Assembly (NCBI GenBank): GCA_018712075.1
Contig: DVHN01000101.1
Coordinates: 1-64,000 of the forward strand
Length of the DNA stretch: 64,000 nucleotides
From: Candidatus Fimimorpha faecalis
Lineage (GTDB): Bacteria; Bacillota; Clostridia; Lachnospirales; Lachnospiraceae
Direction: 5' to 3'
Shown: one piece after another, positions 20,016 to 30,081 of the stretch
Layout of the letters: each line of letters begins with the position of its first letter
How positions within the stretch are numbered: position 1 is the first letter of the stretch
Notes under the pieces: model-generated
What the model was told of the DNA's origin: nothing
Database searches by the model: none
Seen by the model: the letters and a program-made list of their open reading frames with translations, nothing else
Made by a program: the position numbers and the translations under genes

Positions 20016-20953
20016 TATTCCTCGTCATCTCTTCTTGCTAGATTTTGCTGAACACGATTATATAACTCTCTTGCCGCATTATATCCCATCTTCTTCTGTC
20101 TGTAATTAACAGCGGCCGATTCTACGATAATAGCTAAATTTCGACCTGGACGAATTGGAATCTGATGGCATACTACTTTATTGCCTAAAAACTCAGTATA
20201 TTGCTCCTCCAAACCAAGGCGATCATATTCTTTATCCCGATTCCAATCCTCCAGTTTGATTACCATATCAATGGACTGTGTATTCTTGACACTTTCTACA
20301 CCAAATAATGTTTTAACATCAATAATACCGATACCACGGAGTTCAATAAAATGTCTTGTAATTCCTGGTGCGCTTCCAACTAATGTGTCATCACTCACTT
20401 TACGTATTTCTACTACATCATCCGATACGAGACGGTGACCTCTCTTGATTAATTCTAGTGCAGCTTCACTCTTTCCAATTCCACTTTCACCCATAATCAA
20501 AACACCTTCACCATAAACATCCACTAATACACCGTGAATCGAAATTGTTGGAGCCAGTTCTACATTCAGCCAACGAATAACCTCGGCCATCAAATCCGAT
20601 GTGGTCTGTGCAGACACTAAAATTGGAACTCCATTTTTAGTTGCTAAATCAATGAATCTTTGCTCTGGTTCCCGGTTTCTACTAAAAATAATACATGGAA
20701 TCTCATGTTCTACCAAACGTTCTAATGTAAAATATTTTTCTTCTTCGCTCAAACTATCTAAGTAGCCCATCTCTACATTACCAATAATTTGTACTCGATC
20801 ATGATCAAAATATTCATAAAAACCACTGAGCTGTAATGCTGGACGGTTTATATCAGGTGTCAACAATTTGATTTTATCTGTATTAATTTGATTGGTCAGG
20901 TTTCTTAAATTAAATTTTTTTGCTAAAGCTGTAATTGATACTCCTTTGCTCAT
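20015..20953 (-). CDS. hprK: HPr kinase/phosphorylase
   Basis: Bifunctional enzyme that phosphorylates or dephosphorylates Ser46 of HPr and Crh according to metabolic state, the sensor of Gram-positive carbon catabolite repression; 312 residues. The P-loop GESGIGKSEAALEL is followed by GHRLVSDDVVEIRK and by LRGIGIIDVKTLFG, the family signature. GGAGGGTACT precedes ATG 20953. Its likely partner, the crh-like protein, is encoded in the same gene cluster, whereas the other HPr-like protein in the window lacks the target serine. Confidence 0.96.
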   Translation of the reverse strand: MSKGVSITALAKKFNLRNLTNQINTDKIKLLTPDINRPALQLSGFYEYFDHDRVQIIGNVEMGYLDSLSEEEKYFTLERLVEHEIPCIIFSRNREPEQRFIDLATKNGVPILVSAQTTSDLMAEVIRWLNVELAPTISIHGVLVDVYGEGVLIMGESGIGKSEAALELIKRGHRLVSDDVVEIRKVSDDTLVGSAPGITRHFIELRGIGIIDVKTLFGVESVKNTQSIDMVIKLEDWNRDKEYDRLGLEEQYTEFLGNKVVCHQIPIRPGRNLAIIVESAAVNYRQKKMGYNAARELYNRVQQNLARRDDEE

Positions 20954-21122
20954 AGTACCCTCCTTTAAACATAATATCGTAATTTCACTGCATAGACAAA
21001 ATTCGTCCTATACAGTCCATGGCAAGAACAGTAAATGATTTATTGTTTTTATTTTATCAGGCAAATGAACTTCTGTAAAGACTTATTCGTTATGAAGATT
21101 TCGATAATTTTATGTCTTTCTT

Positions 21123-22982
21123 TTATTTTTTATGAAAAAATCGGAAAACTTCTTCTGCTGTTTTTTGTGTCATCCCCTCCACACTCGACAATTCTTCGAT
21201 CGATGCTTCTTTTATTTTTTCTAAATCTCCAAACTGCTTCATAAGTGCCTTTCTGCGTTTTGGGCCAATTCCAGTAATATCATCTAAAACGGAATGCAAG
21301 ACTGCCTTTCCTCTTAAACTTCTATGATACTCAATCGCAAATCGGTGCGCTTCATCTTGAATTCTTGTAATCAAATGAAATCCCTCGCTATGTGTATCAA
21401 TTGGTACTTCTTCATTTTGAAAATAAAGTCCTCTTGTGCGGTGATAATCATCTTTCACCATACCACATACAGGTATCGTAAGTCCCAACTCTCTTAGCAC
21501 TTCCAATGCAATATTCACTTGCCCCCTTCCTCCGTCCATCATAATTAAATCAGGAAACTTTGTGAAGCGCCCCATCTCTTTTCCCTGCCTTTTTTCCTCT
21601 ATTCCATGCAGAAATCTTCTCGTCAATACCTCACGCATAGAAGCATAGTCGTCAGGGCCTTTTACAGATTGGATTTTAAATTTCCTATAATCATTTCTTC
21701 TTGGTTTTCCATCTTCAAACACAACCATGGAACCTACTGATTCCAAGCCACTTGTATTAGAAATATCATAGGCTTCCACACGATGAATTCCCTCTATTCC
21801 AATCCATTCTCCAATTTGTTTCAAAGCTCCGCTCGTTCTAAGCTCTTCTCTGCGTATCTTTTCCCGATCTTGCTGCAATACCATTTGAGCATTTTGGGCA
21901 GCTAATTCCACCAGCCGTTCTTTTTCTCCCTTCTTTGGAACAGAAATCGTAACTTTCTTTTCTCTTTTTTCACTTAACCATTGCTCGATTACTTTTTGAT
22001 CTTCGATCTCTTCCTGTAAAACAATTTCCTTTGGTATAAATGGAGTTCCTGCATAAAATTGCTTTACAAAACTTGTTAAAATTTGTGTTTGTGAATCTTC
22101 ATTTGCAACCCGGACATGGAAGTGATCTCTTCCTATCATTTTCCCATCTCTCATAAAAAATACCTGCACGACCGCATCATTTTTATCTAATGCCATTGCA
22201 ATGATATCTTTATCTTCCATAGACTGATCCGTAAGCTTTTGCTTTTGTGCAATCAACTGCACGCTTTTTATTAAATCACGGTAACGTGCAGCCTCTTCAA
22301 ATTCCATTTGTTCTGCTGCCTGGTACATTTTCTGCTCCAATAATTTTTTTACTCCATCATATTTCCCATTCAGGAAATGAATTACCTGATCAATTTGTTT
22401 TTTATATTCCTCCGGTGTTGTATATCCCTGACAAGGAGCAAGGCAGCGTTTCATATGATAATTCAGGCATGCCCTTCCCTTTCCCTGTTCCTTTGGAAGA
22501 TTTCTCGAACAAGTGCGAATACAGAAAATGTGATGGATCAAATCCAACGTATCTTTTGCAGCAGCTACGTTTGGATACGGTCCAAAATAACGTGTCTTAT
22601 CTTTTTTCATCTCTCGAGCCATCATCACTCGTGGATACATTTCATCAATTGTAACCCGAATATAGGGATATCCTTTTCCATCTTTAAGCATCGTATTGTA
22701 GCGTGGACGATGTTCTTTAATTAAATTACACTCTAAGACAAGTGCTTCCACCTCGGAGTCTGTAATAATATATTCAAACCACGCAATATTAGAAATCATT
22801 TCTTTAATTTTCGATGTTTTATTTTTATTACTTTGAAAATATTGGCGCACCCGATTTTTTAATTTTACAGCCTTCCCAATATAAATAATTTCCCCCATCT
22901 TATTATGCATCAAATATACGCCTGGCTTTGCTGGGAGTTTTTTCAATTCTTCTTGAATGTCAAACTCTATCTCTTCTTTCAA
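21123..22982 (-). CDS. uvrC: Excinuclease ABC subunit C
   Basis: Nucleotide-excision repair nuclease that incises on both sides of a lesion with UvrAB; 619 residues. N-terminal GIY-YIG domain ([26 protein letters not shown]), a Cys-containing linker ([25 protein letters not shown]), a UvrB-interacting UVR motif ([13 protein letters not shown]), the RNase H-like nuclease ([18 protein letters not shown]) and a C-terminal helix-hairpin-helix pair ([22 protein letters not shown]). The start codon is TTG at 22982 with GGGG 8 bases upstream; no in-frame ATG lies before the GIY-YIG domain. Confidence 0.96.
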   Translation of the reverse strand: MKEEIEFDIQEELKKLPAKPGVYLMHNKMGEIIYIGKAVKLKNRVRQYFQSNKNKTSKIKEMISNIAWFEYIITDSEVEALVLECNLIKEHRPRYNTMLKDGKGYPYIRVTIDEMYPRVMMAREMKKDKTRYFGPYPNVAAAKDTLDLIHHIFCIRTCSRNLPKEQGKGRACLNYHMKRCLAPCQGYTTPEEYKKQIDQVIHFLNGKYDGVKKLLEQKMYQAAEQMEFEEAARYRDLIKSVQLIAQKQKLTDQSMEDKDIIAMALDKNDAVVQVFFMRDGKMIGRDHFHVRVANEDSQTQILTSFVKQFYAGTPFIPKEIVLQEEIEDQKVIEQWLSEKREKKVTISVPKKGEKERLVELAAQNAQMVLQQDREKIRREELRTSGALKQIGEWIGIEGIHRVEAYDISNTSGLESVGSMVVFEDGKPRRNDYRKFKIQSVKGPDDYASMREVLTRRFLHGIEEKRQGKEMGRFTKFPDLIMMDGGRGQVNIALEVLRELGLTIPVCGMVKDDYHRTRGLYFQNEEVPIDTHSEGFHLITRIQDEAHRFAIEYHRSLRGKAVLHSVLDDITGIGPKRRKALMKQFGDLEKIKEASIEELSSVEGMTQKTAEEVFRFFHKK

Positions 22983-23035
22983 ATCACTTACCCCGTTTCT
23001 AAATATTCCTATATTTGCTATAATACGAAAAAATG

Positions 23036-23071
23036 CATCTGTAACAGCCTTAAAAACTATTACAGACGCAT
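23036..23071 (-). terminator. Terminator of ftsH
   Basis: GCGTCTGTAATAG ... CTGTTACAGATGC then ATTTTTTC on the minus strand, 13 bases past the ftsH stop. Confidence 0.82.
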
Positions 23072-23083
23072 CGTAAAAACCTT

Positions 23084-25090
23084 TTATTCCTCTATTTGTT
23101 CTTCCTGTTGTTGCTGATTTTGTGCCTGTTTTTCTTCTATTTGCTCGCCTTCTAAATCAATTGGATCTTGGGCAGCAGATTCTACTTCTGACTCTTGTTT
23201 CAATTCTATTTGCTTTTGAGCCAATTCTTCTTGTTTTTTCTGGTCGGCTCTTGCTTCATGGAAAATATTCATAAATTCTTTTCCAGTAATTGTTTCTTGT
23301 TCAATTAAAAATGCTGCAATTCGATCCATAATAGTACGGTTATCTTTTAACAATGCTTTTGCCTTTTCATAAGACTCTTTTAACAGGCGCATTACTTCCT
23401 GATCAATTTGTGCCGCTGTCGCATCTGCACAATTCAACACTCTTCTTCCATCCAAATATTGATTTTCTACAGATTCCAATGCGATTAACCCAAACTTATC
23501 CGACATACCATACATCGTAATCATTGTTCTCGCATAGTTTGTCGCCTGTTCAATGTCATTGGAAGCTCCCGTCGTCACATTTCCAAATACAATTTCTTCT
23601 GCTGCTCGGCCTCCGAGTGCAGAAACAATCATCGCTTCAATTTCACTCTTTGTATTTAAGAACTTCTCTTCCTCCGGTGTATGCATAACATATCCAAGCG
23701 CTCCCATTGTACGTGGTACGATTGTAATTTTCTGAACTGGCTCACTATCTTTTTGAAGTGCACTAATTAACGCATGGCCAACCTCATGGTACGATACAAT
23801 ACGCCGCTCTTCTTGACTCATGATTCGATCTTTTTTCTCTTTACCAACCAATACCACTTCCACAGCTTCTAATAGATCACTCTGACGTACTACGCTGCGT
23901 CCTTGTTTTACTGCATTAATTGCAGCTTCATTAATCATATTGGCTAAATCAGAACCAACCGCTCCACTTGTTGCAAGTGCAATCGCTTCTAAATCAACGG
24001 TATCATCCATATGCACGTCTTTGGAATGAACTTTTAAAATATTGATTCTTCCTCTGAGATCTGGCTTATCCACAATAATACGACGGTCAAAACGGCCTGG
24101 TCTTAACAGTGCTTTATCTAAAATCTCTGGTCGGTTCGTAGCTGCCAGCACAAGCACACCTTTGGAAGCATCAAATCCATCCATTTCTGATAAGAGCTGA
24201 TTTAATGTCTGCTCTCGCTCATCATTTCCTCCGCCAAAACGACTGTCACGACTTTTACCAATTGCATCTATTTCATCAATAAAAATAATACACGGTGCAT
24301 TTTGCTGTGCCTGTTTAAACAAATCTCTAACACGAGAAGCACCAACACCCACGAACATCTCCACAAAGTCGGAACCAGATAATGAGAAGAATGGTACATT
24401 TGCTTCTCCTGCCACTGCTTTTGCTAACAACGTTTTACCCGTTCCAGGAGGTCCCACAAGCAATGCTCCTTTTGGAAGTTTTGCTCCAATCACGGCATAC
24501 TTATGTGGATTATGCAAAAAATCTACAATCTCAGTAAGAGACTCCTTTGCTTCATCTTGACCAGCTACATCTTTAAAAGTAACTCCCGTTTCTTTTTGCA
24601 CATAAACTTTGGCGTTACTCTTTCCAACGCCCATGACGCCGCCTCCGCTGCTGCCCCCCATCATCTTTCTTATCATAAATCCCATTAGTAACCAAAGGAT
24701 AACAAATGGCAATACATACATTAAAAGTAATTCTAAGAACCCAGAGTCATTCTCCTCATAAGTCCATGTCACTCCCTCTGCTGCATCCAAACGATCTACA
24801 AGTTTACTATCTTCATTTGTATATGGTGTATAGTATCGAATCAAACCGCCATTTTTTAATGTTATAACAATACGTGAAGTTTGAATCACTACCTCTTCTA
24901 CATTTCCATTATTCAATTGTTCCAAAAACTCACTATATGGAATTTTTCTTGTTGTTTTGCTGGAAATAAACTGGTTTAATCCCATAATTACCATGAAGGT
25001 AATAATTCCTACAATCACCAATGCTACAATAACTTGGGAATTTTTAGGTGTTTTCTGTCCATTATTATTGTTTTGATTTTGGTTATCCAC
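23084..25090 (-). CDS. ftsH: ATP-dependent zinc metalloprotease FtsH
   Basis: Membrane-anchored AAA+ protease that degrades unassembled membrane proteins and regulators; 668 residues. Two transmembrane helices (about residues 20-40 and 120-145), then Walker [17 protein letters not shown], Walker B IIFIDEID, the second-region-of-homology RPGRFDRRI, and the zinc site HEVGHAL. The tail is Gln/Glu-rich. The track uses ATG 25102, but GGAGGAAAAA lies five bases before a GTG at 25090 (GTGGATAAC), a better spaced ribosome site, so a GTG start is preferred. The upstream ATG has only AAGAG. Confidence 0.95.
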   Translation of the reverse strand: MDNQNQNNNNGQKTPKNSQVIVALVIVGIITFMVIMGLNQFISSKTTRKIPYSEFLEQLNNGNVEEVVIQTSRIVITLKNGGLIRYYTPYTNEDSKLVDRLDAAEGVTWTYEENDSGFLELLLMYVLPFVILWLLMGFMIRKMMGGSSGGGVMGVGKSNAKVYVQKETGVTFKDVAGQDEAKESLTEIVDFLHNPHKYAVIGAKLPKGALLVGPPGTGKTLLAKAVAGEANVPFFSLSGSDFVEMFVGVGASRVRDLFKQAQQNAPCIIFIDEIDAIGKSRDSRFGGGNDEREQTLNQLLSEMDGFDASKGVLVLAATNRPEILDKALLRPGRFDRRIIVDKPDLRGRINILKVHSKDVHMDDTVDLEAIALATSGAVGSDLANMINEAAINAVKQGRSVVRQSDLLEAVEVVLVGKEKKDRIMSQEERRIVSYHEVGHALISALQKDSEPVQKITIVPRTMGALGYVMHTPEEEKFLNTKSEIEAMIVSALGGRAAEEIVFGNVTTGASNDIEQATNYARTMITMYGMSDKFGLIALESVENQYLDGRRVLNCADATAAQIDQEVMRLLKESYEKAKALLKDNRTIMDRIAAFLIEQETITGKEFMNIFHEARADQKKQEELAQKQIELKQESEVESAAQDPIDLEGEQIEEKQAQNQQQQEEQIEE

Positions 25091-25115
25091 TTTTTCCTCC
25101 ATCTCTTATGACAAT

Positions 25116-25139
25116 AAAGCGGTCTTTTTAGGCCGCTTT
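25116..25139. terminator. Hairpin between clpX and ftsH
   Basis: AAAGCGGTC-TTTTTA-GGCCGCTTT, a compact 9-bp stem just upstream of ftsH. The T-run is stronger on the plus strand; on the minus strand it may attenuate clpX read-through. Confidence 0.5.
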
Positions 25140-25259
25140 GCTTTTTGCTTATGAAGCAGAATAATCCTACTTCATCAACTACTCATTATAAAGACAGTTA
25201 TTATAAAAATCAAGAGATTCCATTATCTTTTTTCATCTGTAATTGTGAAAATTCTGTTA

Positions 25260-26627
25260 TCAACCTCTCATTTCGATACGAGGCCCTCCTGTATTTTCGA
25301 TATATTCCCTCGTGATCGTAACTCTTCCAATTGAATCATCTTTTGGAATCTCATACATAATATCTAACATGAAATCTTCTATGATCGCACGTAATGCTCT
25401 AGCTCCCGTATTCTTTTTCAATGCCTTTTCTGCAATCGCTTCCAATGCATCATCATCAAATCGTAAATCAACTTCATCGAGCGCCAAAAGTTTTTGATAC
25501 TGTTTTAAAATAGCATTTCTTGGCTCTTTTAATACTTTTACAAGCATATTTTTATCTAAAGCATCCAGTGTAAAAATAATTGGCAAACGTCCAATAAATT
25601 CTGGAATCATGCCAAATGCACGCAAATCTTCAATCTGCACTTGACGGAGTATGTTTTTATCATTATCATACTTATCTTTCAAGTCTGCCTGAAATCCCAT
25701 GGAAGATTTCTTATTTAAACGTTCCTTAATAATTTCCTCTAAGTCTGGAAATGCTCCGCCGCAAATAAATAAAATATTCTTTGTATTCACTGTCTCTAGT
25801 GGAACCATTGCATTTTTGCTATTTGCTCCAACTGGAACTTCCACTTCTGCACCTTCTAACAGCTTTAATAATCCCTGCTGTACCGATTCTCCACTTACAT
25901 CACGATTTGTTGTATTGCGTTTTTTCGCCAATTTATCAATCTCATCAATAAAAATAATTCCTCGTTCGGCTTTCTCCACATCATTCCCTGCGGCTGCCAA
26001 TAGTTTTGTTACTACGCTTTCGATATCATCACCAATGTAACCAGCTTCTGTCAGCGATGTGGCATCTGCAATCGCAAGCGGCACATCCAACAGTTTCGCT
26101 AAAGTACGAACAAGATATGTCTTACCACTTCCCGTAGGTCCAATCATCAACATATTCGATTTTTCAATCTCAATGTCATCCGTATTACCCGCAGCAATTC
26201 GTTTATAATGATTGTACACCCCTACCGAAATAACTTTCTTTGCATAATCCTGTCCCACAACAAATTCATTCAATTGTGCATTAATTTTATGTGGAGCGGG
26301 AATTGCTTTTATATCAAATACCGCCTCTGCTTTCTTTGGATTTTTTTTCTTTACTCTCTGTCTTTGCGGAATCTGATTCATCATATCATCTAGATTCATA
26401 TTTGCAGGAGGAACCATTGTCATCATATTATTATATGGAAATCCACTTGTACTCATTTGATCAAACGCTTTTTGCATACAATCATTACAAATACACATAT
26501 TGGTGCCTGGCATTGTAATCATTTTTCCAGCTTTACTTTCTGGCCTTCTGCATATATAACAAACTTTTTCGTATTCTTCCTGATTTGTATTTTTATTATT
26601 GGTATCTTTATTATTTGTATCTGACAT
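25260..26627 (-). CDS. clpX: ATP-dependent Clp protease ATP-binding subunit ClpX
   Basis: AAA+ unfoldase that feeds substrates to ClpP; 455 residues. An N-terminal zinc-binding domain (CYICRRPESK ... CICNDC), Walker A GPTGSGKTYLVRTLA, Walker [12 protein letters not shown], the IGF-type ClpP-docking loop replaced or shifted in the SSMGFQADL region (an MGF triad), and sensor-2 TGARALRAIIEDFM. The N-terminal Asn/Thr extension before the zinc domain is longer than usual. GAGAGGATCGTT precedes the ATG. No clpP is adjacent in the window. Confidence 0.96.
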   Translation of the reverse strand: MSDTNNKDTNNKNTNQEEYEKVCYICRRPESKAGKMITMPGTNMCICNDCMQKAFDQMSTSGFPYNNMMTMVPPANMNLDDMMNQIPQRQRVKKKNPKKAEAVFDIKAIPAPHKINAQLNEFVVGQDYAKKVISVGVYNHYKRIAAGNTDDIEIEKSNMLMIGPTGSGKTYLVRTLAKLLDVPLAIADATSLTEAGYIGDDIESVVTKLLAAAGNDVEKAERGIIFIDEIDKLAKKRNTTNRDVSGESVQQGLLKLLEGAEVEVPVGANSKNAMVPLETVNTKNILFICGGAFPDLEEIIKERLNKKSSMGFQADLKDKYDNDKNILRQVQIEDLRAFGMIPEFIGRLPIIFTLDALDKNMLVKVLKEPRNAILKQYQKLLALDEVDLRFDDDALEAIAEKALKKNTGARALRAIIEDFMLDIMYEIPKDDSIGRVTITREYIENTGGPRIEMRG

Positions 26628-26821
26628 AACGATCCTCTCTCTTTTTTTTAACTTTCATGCCTGCTTCACTTTGAAATCGTGTAAGCTTTGTTAGGATAAT
26701 ATGGCAGTTAACTTTTCCCCATGGAAAAATCACTTTATTATTATACGAGAAAATATTAAAATAGACAAGTAAATATTTTATTAACTATTTCCTAATCTTC
26801 TCTAAAGCTTTTACACAAAAC

Positions 26822-26850
26822 AAAAAGAACCTCCATTGGAGCTTCTTTTT
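26822..26850. terminator. Bidirectional hairpin, second of a tandem pair
   Basis: AAAAAGAACCTCCA-TT-GGAGCTTCTTTTT; symmetric A and T runs. It follows another hairpin at 26866-26904 downstream of the 53-residue gene. Confidence 0.7.
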
Positions 26851-26865
26851 CAGCGATGCAATTAT

Positions 26866-26904
26866 AAAAGGAACTGTACGAAAATCTACGTTACAGTTCC
26901 TTTT
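26866..26904 (-). terminator. Terminator of the 53-residue gene
   Basis: AAAAGGAACTGT ... ACAGTTCCTTTT with an internal CG/CG pair, located 42 bases after the stop at 26947. Confidence 0.75.
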
Positions 26905-26946
26905 AAAAACGGTTTTTCTTTTGAAATCTGTTCTTCTTTGGATGCA

Positions 26947-27108
26947 CTACTCTTTTCTCTTCCTTTCCACTAGCTTCATATAAGATGTTCTTTCATCTTC
27001 ACTGATAAATCCATATCCACTGAATTTATTAATTAGTGACACTGCTTTTTCTATTTCATCTCTTGAAAATTCTGGCTGTGTTTTAATATATGTTTCTAAT
27101 AACGACAT
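26947..27108 (-). CDS. Small 53-residue protein divergent from the S24-type regulator
   Basis: Too short for the ORF track. It encodes MSLLETYIKTQPEFSRDEIE... followed by KAVSLINKFSGYGFISEDER and a basic end KLVERKRKE. The start is marked by AAGGAGGTGGGCCT, an excellent ribosome site, and the stop is followed by a terminator hairpin, which makes it a convincing gene. It is soluble, charged and probably helical. It is transcribed divergently from the regulator at 27401 and shares the operator-like palindromes in between, so the regulator probably controls it. Function unknown. Confidence 0.72.
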   Translation of the reverse strand: MSLLETYIKTQPEFSRDEIEKAVSLINKFSGYGFISEDERTSYMKLVERKRKE

Positions 27109-27224
27109 AGGCCCACCTCCTTTTACTGTGTTGGGCTACAAGTTTACATCAACAAGAGAATCAGGAGAAGCAAGCTAGTCCTTTTTTTCTGTTTGAATAC
27201 AGTATAAAACATTTTTTCTCAATT

Positions 27225-27281
27225 GAAAAGTGAAAATTATACACTTTTCAAAAAAATTTCATGTAAAATTATACACTTTTC
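27225..27281. promoter_or_regulatory. Operator-like palindrome and repeated half-site
   Basis: GAAAAGTG and CACTTTTC form an inverted repeat with a 9-base spacer (27225-27249). The block AAAATTATACACTTTTC is repeated 32 bases further (27265-27281) without a good left arm. The site lies between the divergent small gene and the S24-type regulator, the expected place for autoregulatory binding. Confidence 0.6.
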
Positions 27282-27400
27282 TATTGAAATCAGCAAAATT
27301 TCCTATTATAATGATAATATACATTCTTTTATAAAATATCTATTTTTTCTACCGATGCAAATGATATTTATTTTACTTTTTTGAAAGGAGGTTTCTCACG

Positions 27401-28162
27401 ATGACTGATGTTTCTACTGGATTACGCAATATGATGAAACTACGCAAGTTAACAATCTCTGAATTAGCAGATGAATCCAATATTCCAGAAGATACAATTA
27501 AATCAATTCGAAGTGGTAAAACTAGAAATCCAGGAATTCAAACAATCATTCGTCTAGCTGACGCAATGCAATGTAGCATTGATGAACTAATCGGGCATAA
27601 GCTTAACAGTACAGAGGAAATGGAGTTCCTTTCTGCTTGGAAAAAATTAGATCAACATGGTCGCAAACTCGTTCAGGCAATTACAGATATTGAAGTATCT
27701 GACCGTCATCAAATATCATCTTCCAATCGCCTTATTTCTTGTATTGTATCTTCCAACAATTTAGGAGATGGATTTCTCTATGATAGTTTTCATATTCAAA
27801 CAATTGAAATCCCATCCAATAGTTTTCCTAATGCTGATTTTTGTATTTATATTAATACCGATTCGCTGTCTCCTATTTATTTTAAAGGAGATATTTTAGC
27901 AATCGAAAAGCGTTTCCCTCATAATGGTGAAACTGCAATTTTTATTCATCATAATATCGGTTATATACGCAGATATGAAGTTCAAAGAAATCAAGAACAA
28001 TTATTGCCATTGCTGCCAGCTTGTAAGACATTAGAAAATCAGCAATTATCAGATTACATTTGCTTTGGTACCGTCCTCGGAATTGTAAAGTTTTCTTCCA
28101 AAGAAAATTCTCGACGTCACAATGCAGCTTCTATGATACAATATATTAAACCAAATCTATGA
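27401..28162 (+). CDS. XRE-family regulator with LexA/S24-like C-terminal domain
   Basis: A 253-residue repressor-like protein. The N-terminal helix-turn-helix is MMKLRKLTISELADESNIPE followed by DTIKSIRSGKTRNPGIQTII. The C-terminal part (about 140-235) resembles the S24 peptidase/LexA fold: NTDSLSPIYFKGDILAIEKR holds the conserved Ser region, and GETAIFIHHNIGYIRRYE aligns with the segment that normally carries the catalytic lysine (VKR-type). Here that position is Arg, so autocleavage is doubtful. GAAAGGAGGTTTCTCACG precedes the ATG. It probably binds the palindrome upstream and controls the divergent 53-residue gene. The signal is unknown. Confidence 0.82.
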   Translation: MTDVSTGLRNMMKLRKLTISELADESNIPEDTIKSIRSGKTRNPGIQTIIRLADAMQCSIDELIGHKLNSTEEMEFLSAWKKLDQHGRKLVQAITDIEVSDRHQISSSNRLISCIVSSNNLGDGFLYDSFHIQTIEIPSNSFPNADFCIYINTDSLSPIYFKGDILAIEKRFPHNGETAIFIHHNIGYIRRYEVQRNQEQLLPLLPACKTLENQQLSDYICFGTVLGIVKFSSKENSRRHNAASMIQYIKPNL

Positions 28163-28207
28163 AAGGGCAGTCATATTAAGTTATATACTTAATATGGCTG
28201 CCCTTTC
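28161..28207. terminator. Bidirectional terminator between convergent genes
   Basis: GAAAGGGCAGTCATATTAAGT and ACTTAATATGGCTGCCCTTTC pair almost perfectly, separating the plus-strand regulator from the minus-strand htrA-type gene. Confidence 0.9.
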
Positions 28208-28235
28208 TAACGCTTATCTCACCGATAATTTTATA

Positions 28236-29897
28236 TTATTCACTTGCCTGTGTTTGATCTTCTTGAACAGTTACACTATCTTTAGAAGCCAACGTTACGG
28301 AAACCGTTCTTTCTTCAAATCCATTTCCGCTTGGATGCTGAACGGTCAATTCTACTGTCTCACCAACTTCATAATAGTTTAATTCTGACCGAAGTGCATT
28401 TTTACCATCTACTGAGTTTCCATTTACTGCTGTAATAATATCATAGATGTTTAATCCTGCCTGATCTGCTGGTGATCCTTCTGTAATTTGCTGAATTGAA
28501 GCACCCTTTGGATAATTATTGTTTTGAACATAAGTATCGGATATATCAATTACTGTAACTCCAAGATATCCTCTCTTCTCTTCTGCTACTTCTGTTCTTA
28601 CTTCTTGATTCATCAATTTTGTAATAATCTCTTCCGCAGAGGTAATTGGAATTGCATAGCCAACTCCTTCTACTTCCTCGGCGCTATACTTAGCTGAATT
28701 GATACCAATTAATTCGCCATTTGTATTAAATAATCCGCCGCCGCTGTTACCTGGATTAATTGCTGCATCTGTCTGAAGCAATGTTCTCTCATATCCATCA
28801 ATCGTAACTTTACGATTCAATGCACTAATATATCCTACTGTCGTAGATGTTCCTTCTCCAAGTGCATTACCAATTGCAATAACACCATTTCCTTCTTGAC
28901 ATGCATCGGAATTTCCGATTGTCGCAACTGCAATATTATTCAATGTACCTTCTTGAATATTTTCCAATGGAACTTGAATAACTGCTAAATCCATTGCTTC
29001 ATCGGTACCCTGTACAATTGCATCTGCTGTTGTACCATCATTAAACTCTACAGAAATGTTTTTGGAAGTTGCACTATAAGTATAAAACCTTAATCCGCTG
29101 CTTTCTTCACCACTATCTGCTGCTGTTACATGGTTGTTTGTAACAATCAAAAGCGCCTCATCCGTTTTTCCGACAATCACACCTGAACCATATGCCTGTG
29201 CTTCTTGTGTCTGTGTTTGCGATTGACCAGCACCAAAGAACTGACTTAGTGGATCGTTACTAATTTCTGTTGTATATTCCAACGTATTTGTAATTGCAAC
29301 GATACTTGGCTTTACTTGTTGAACGATACCAGAAACATCCAGAACTTTCAGTCCACTATCAGAAGCAGAAGCAGTATCGGCAGCAGTATCACCACTCTTT
29401 GTCAATACTACCTGATTATTTGTCGTTGTGGCAACTTGATCTTTTGTTACAAAATTATTTTTCATGTACTGAATTCCAGCAAAGGCTCCGCCCACTGCTG
29501 CACCAACCACAACAAGACCTGCCGCAGCAACTGCTGCTACCCTTTTCATTTTGCTATGATCTTTTTTTCTTTTGTTTTTCTTTCTTTTTACTGGCACATT
29601 GGATGGGGATGCCTCTTGATAATAGTCATTCGAGTTTTGATTCGATGTTCCATTATAAAAGGATGTTTCCTGATATGTATCTCCAGTGGATGTATCATCT
29701 TGTGTAGAATTGGAATAATCCTCTCTTGATACATGAGTATAACGGTAAACACTTCCCTGTGACTCCGAGTTATTTTCTTCGCTTGAAGATTCATTATTAT
29801 TTACCTGATTGTAAGAATACTCGGATGGCTGCTGTTCATTTGATTGTGTATTGTTAAATTCTTCATTATCATTATAACCATTGAACTGATCTGACAT
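28236..29897 (-). CDS. HtrA/DegP-type membrane-anchored serine protease with PDZ domain
   Basis: Envelope quality-control protease, 553 residues. A long Asn/Gln/Ser-rich cytoplasmic N-terminus (1-115) is followed by a basic KRKKNKRKK patch and one transmembrane helix (AAVAAAGLVVVGAAVGGAFA). The trypsin-like domain shows the catalytic triad: His in TNNHVT, Asp in MDLAVIQV and Ser in NPGNSGGGLF. A PDZ domain (about 440-535, RGYLGVTVIDIS ... GLNIYDIITAVNG) ends the protein. GAGGAATTATT precedes the ATG. A single gene with its own promoter region. Whether it corresponds functionally to HtrA, HtrB or HtrC cannot be decided. Confidence 0.93.
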   Translation of the reverse strand: MSDQFNGYNDNEEFNNTQSNEQQPSEYSYNQVNNNESSSEENNSESQGSVYRYTHVSREDYSNSTQDDTSTGDTYQETSFYNGTSNQNSNDYYQEASPSNVPVKRKKNKRKKDHSKMKRVAAVAAAGLVVVGAAVGGAFAGIQYMKNNFVTKDQVATTTNNQVVLTKSGDTAADTASASDSGLKVLDVSGIVQQVKPSIVAITNTLEYTTEISNDPLSQFFGAGQSQTQTQEAQAYGSGVIVGKTDEALLIVTNNHVTAADSGEESSGLRFYTYSATSKNISVEFNDGTTADAIVQGTDEAMDLAVIQVPLENIQEGTLNNIAVATIGNSDACQEGNGVIAIGNALGEGTSTTVGYISALNRKVTIDGYERTLLQTDAAINPGNSGGGLFNTNGELIGINSAKYSAEEVEGVGYAIPITSAEEIITKLMNQEVRTEVAEEKRGYLGVTVIDISDTYVQNNNYPKGASIQQITEGSPADQAGLNIYDIITAVNGNSVDGKNALRSELNYYEVGETVELTVQHPSGNGFEERTVSVTLASKDSVTVQEDQTQASE

Positions 29898-30081
29898 AAT
29901 AATTCCTCCTCATTTACAAACAGTGTGGTTGATCTCCTCACTGTATGAATCTAATCTATAAGGTTAAAATTTACATCGGATGATTCTTTCATCCTTTTGT
30001 GCCTACAGTTTATCAATCATTTGTGATAAAATTGTGTTTTATCGCGTAAAAAACTTTGAACAAATTATGTGTCTTTTATGT

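Noticed and set aside
22247-22724. Long plus-strand ORFs opposite uvrC, prfC, galK, ilvB and other genes
   Set aside because: All lie antisense to strongly conserved minus-strand genes and show no coding character of their own.
25260-26627. clpX as a ClpX fragment without its zinc domain
   Set aside because: The CYICRRP ... CICNDC zinc-binding pattern is present; only the Asn/Thr-rich extension before it is unusual.
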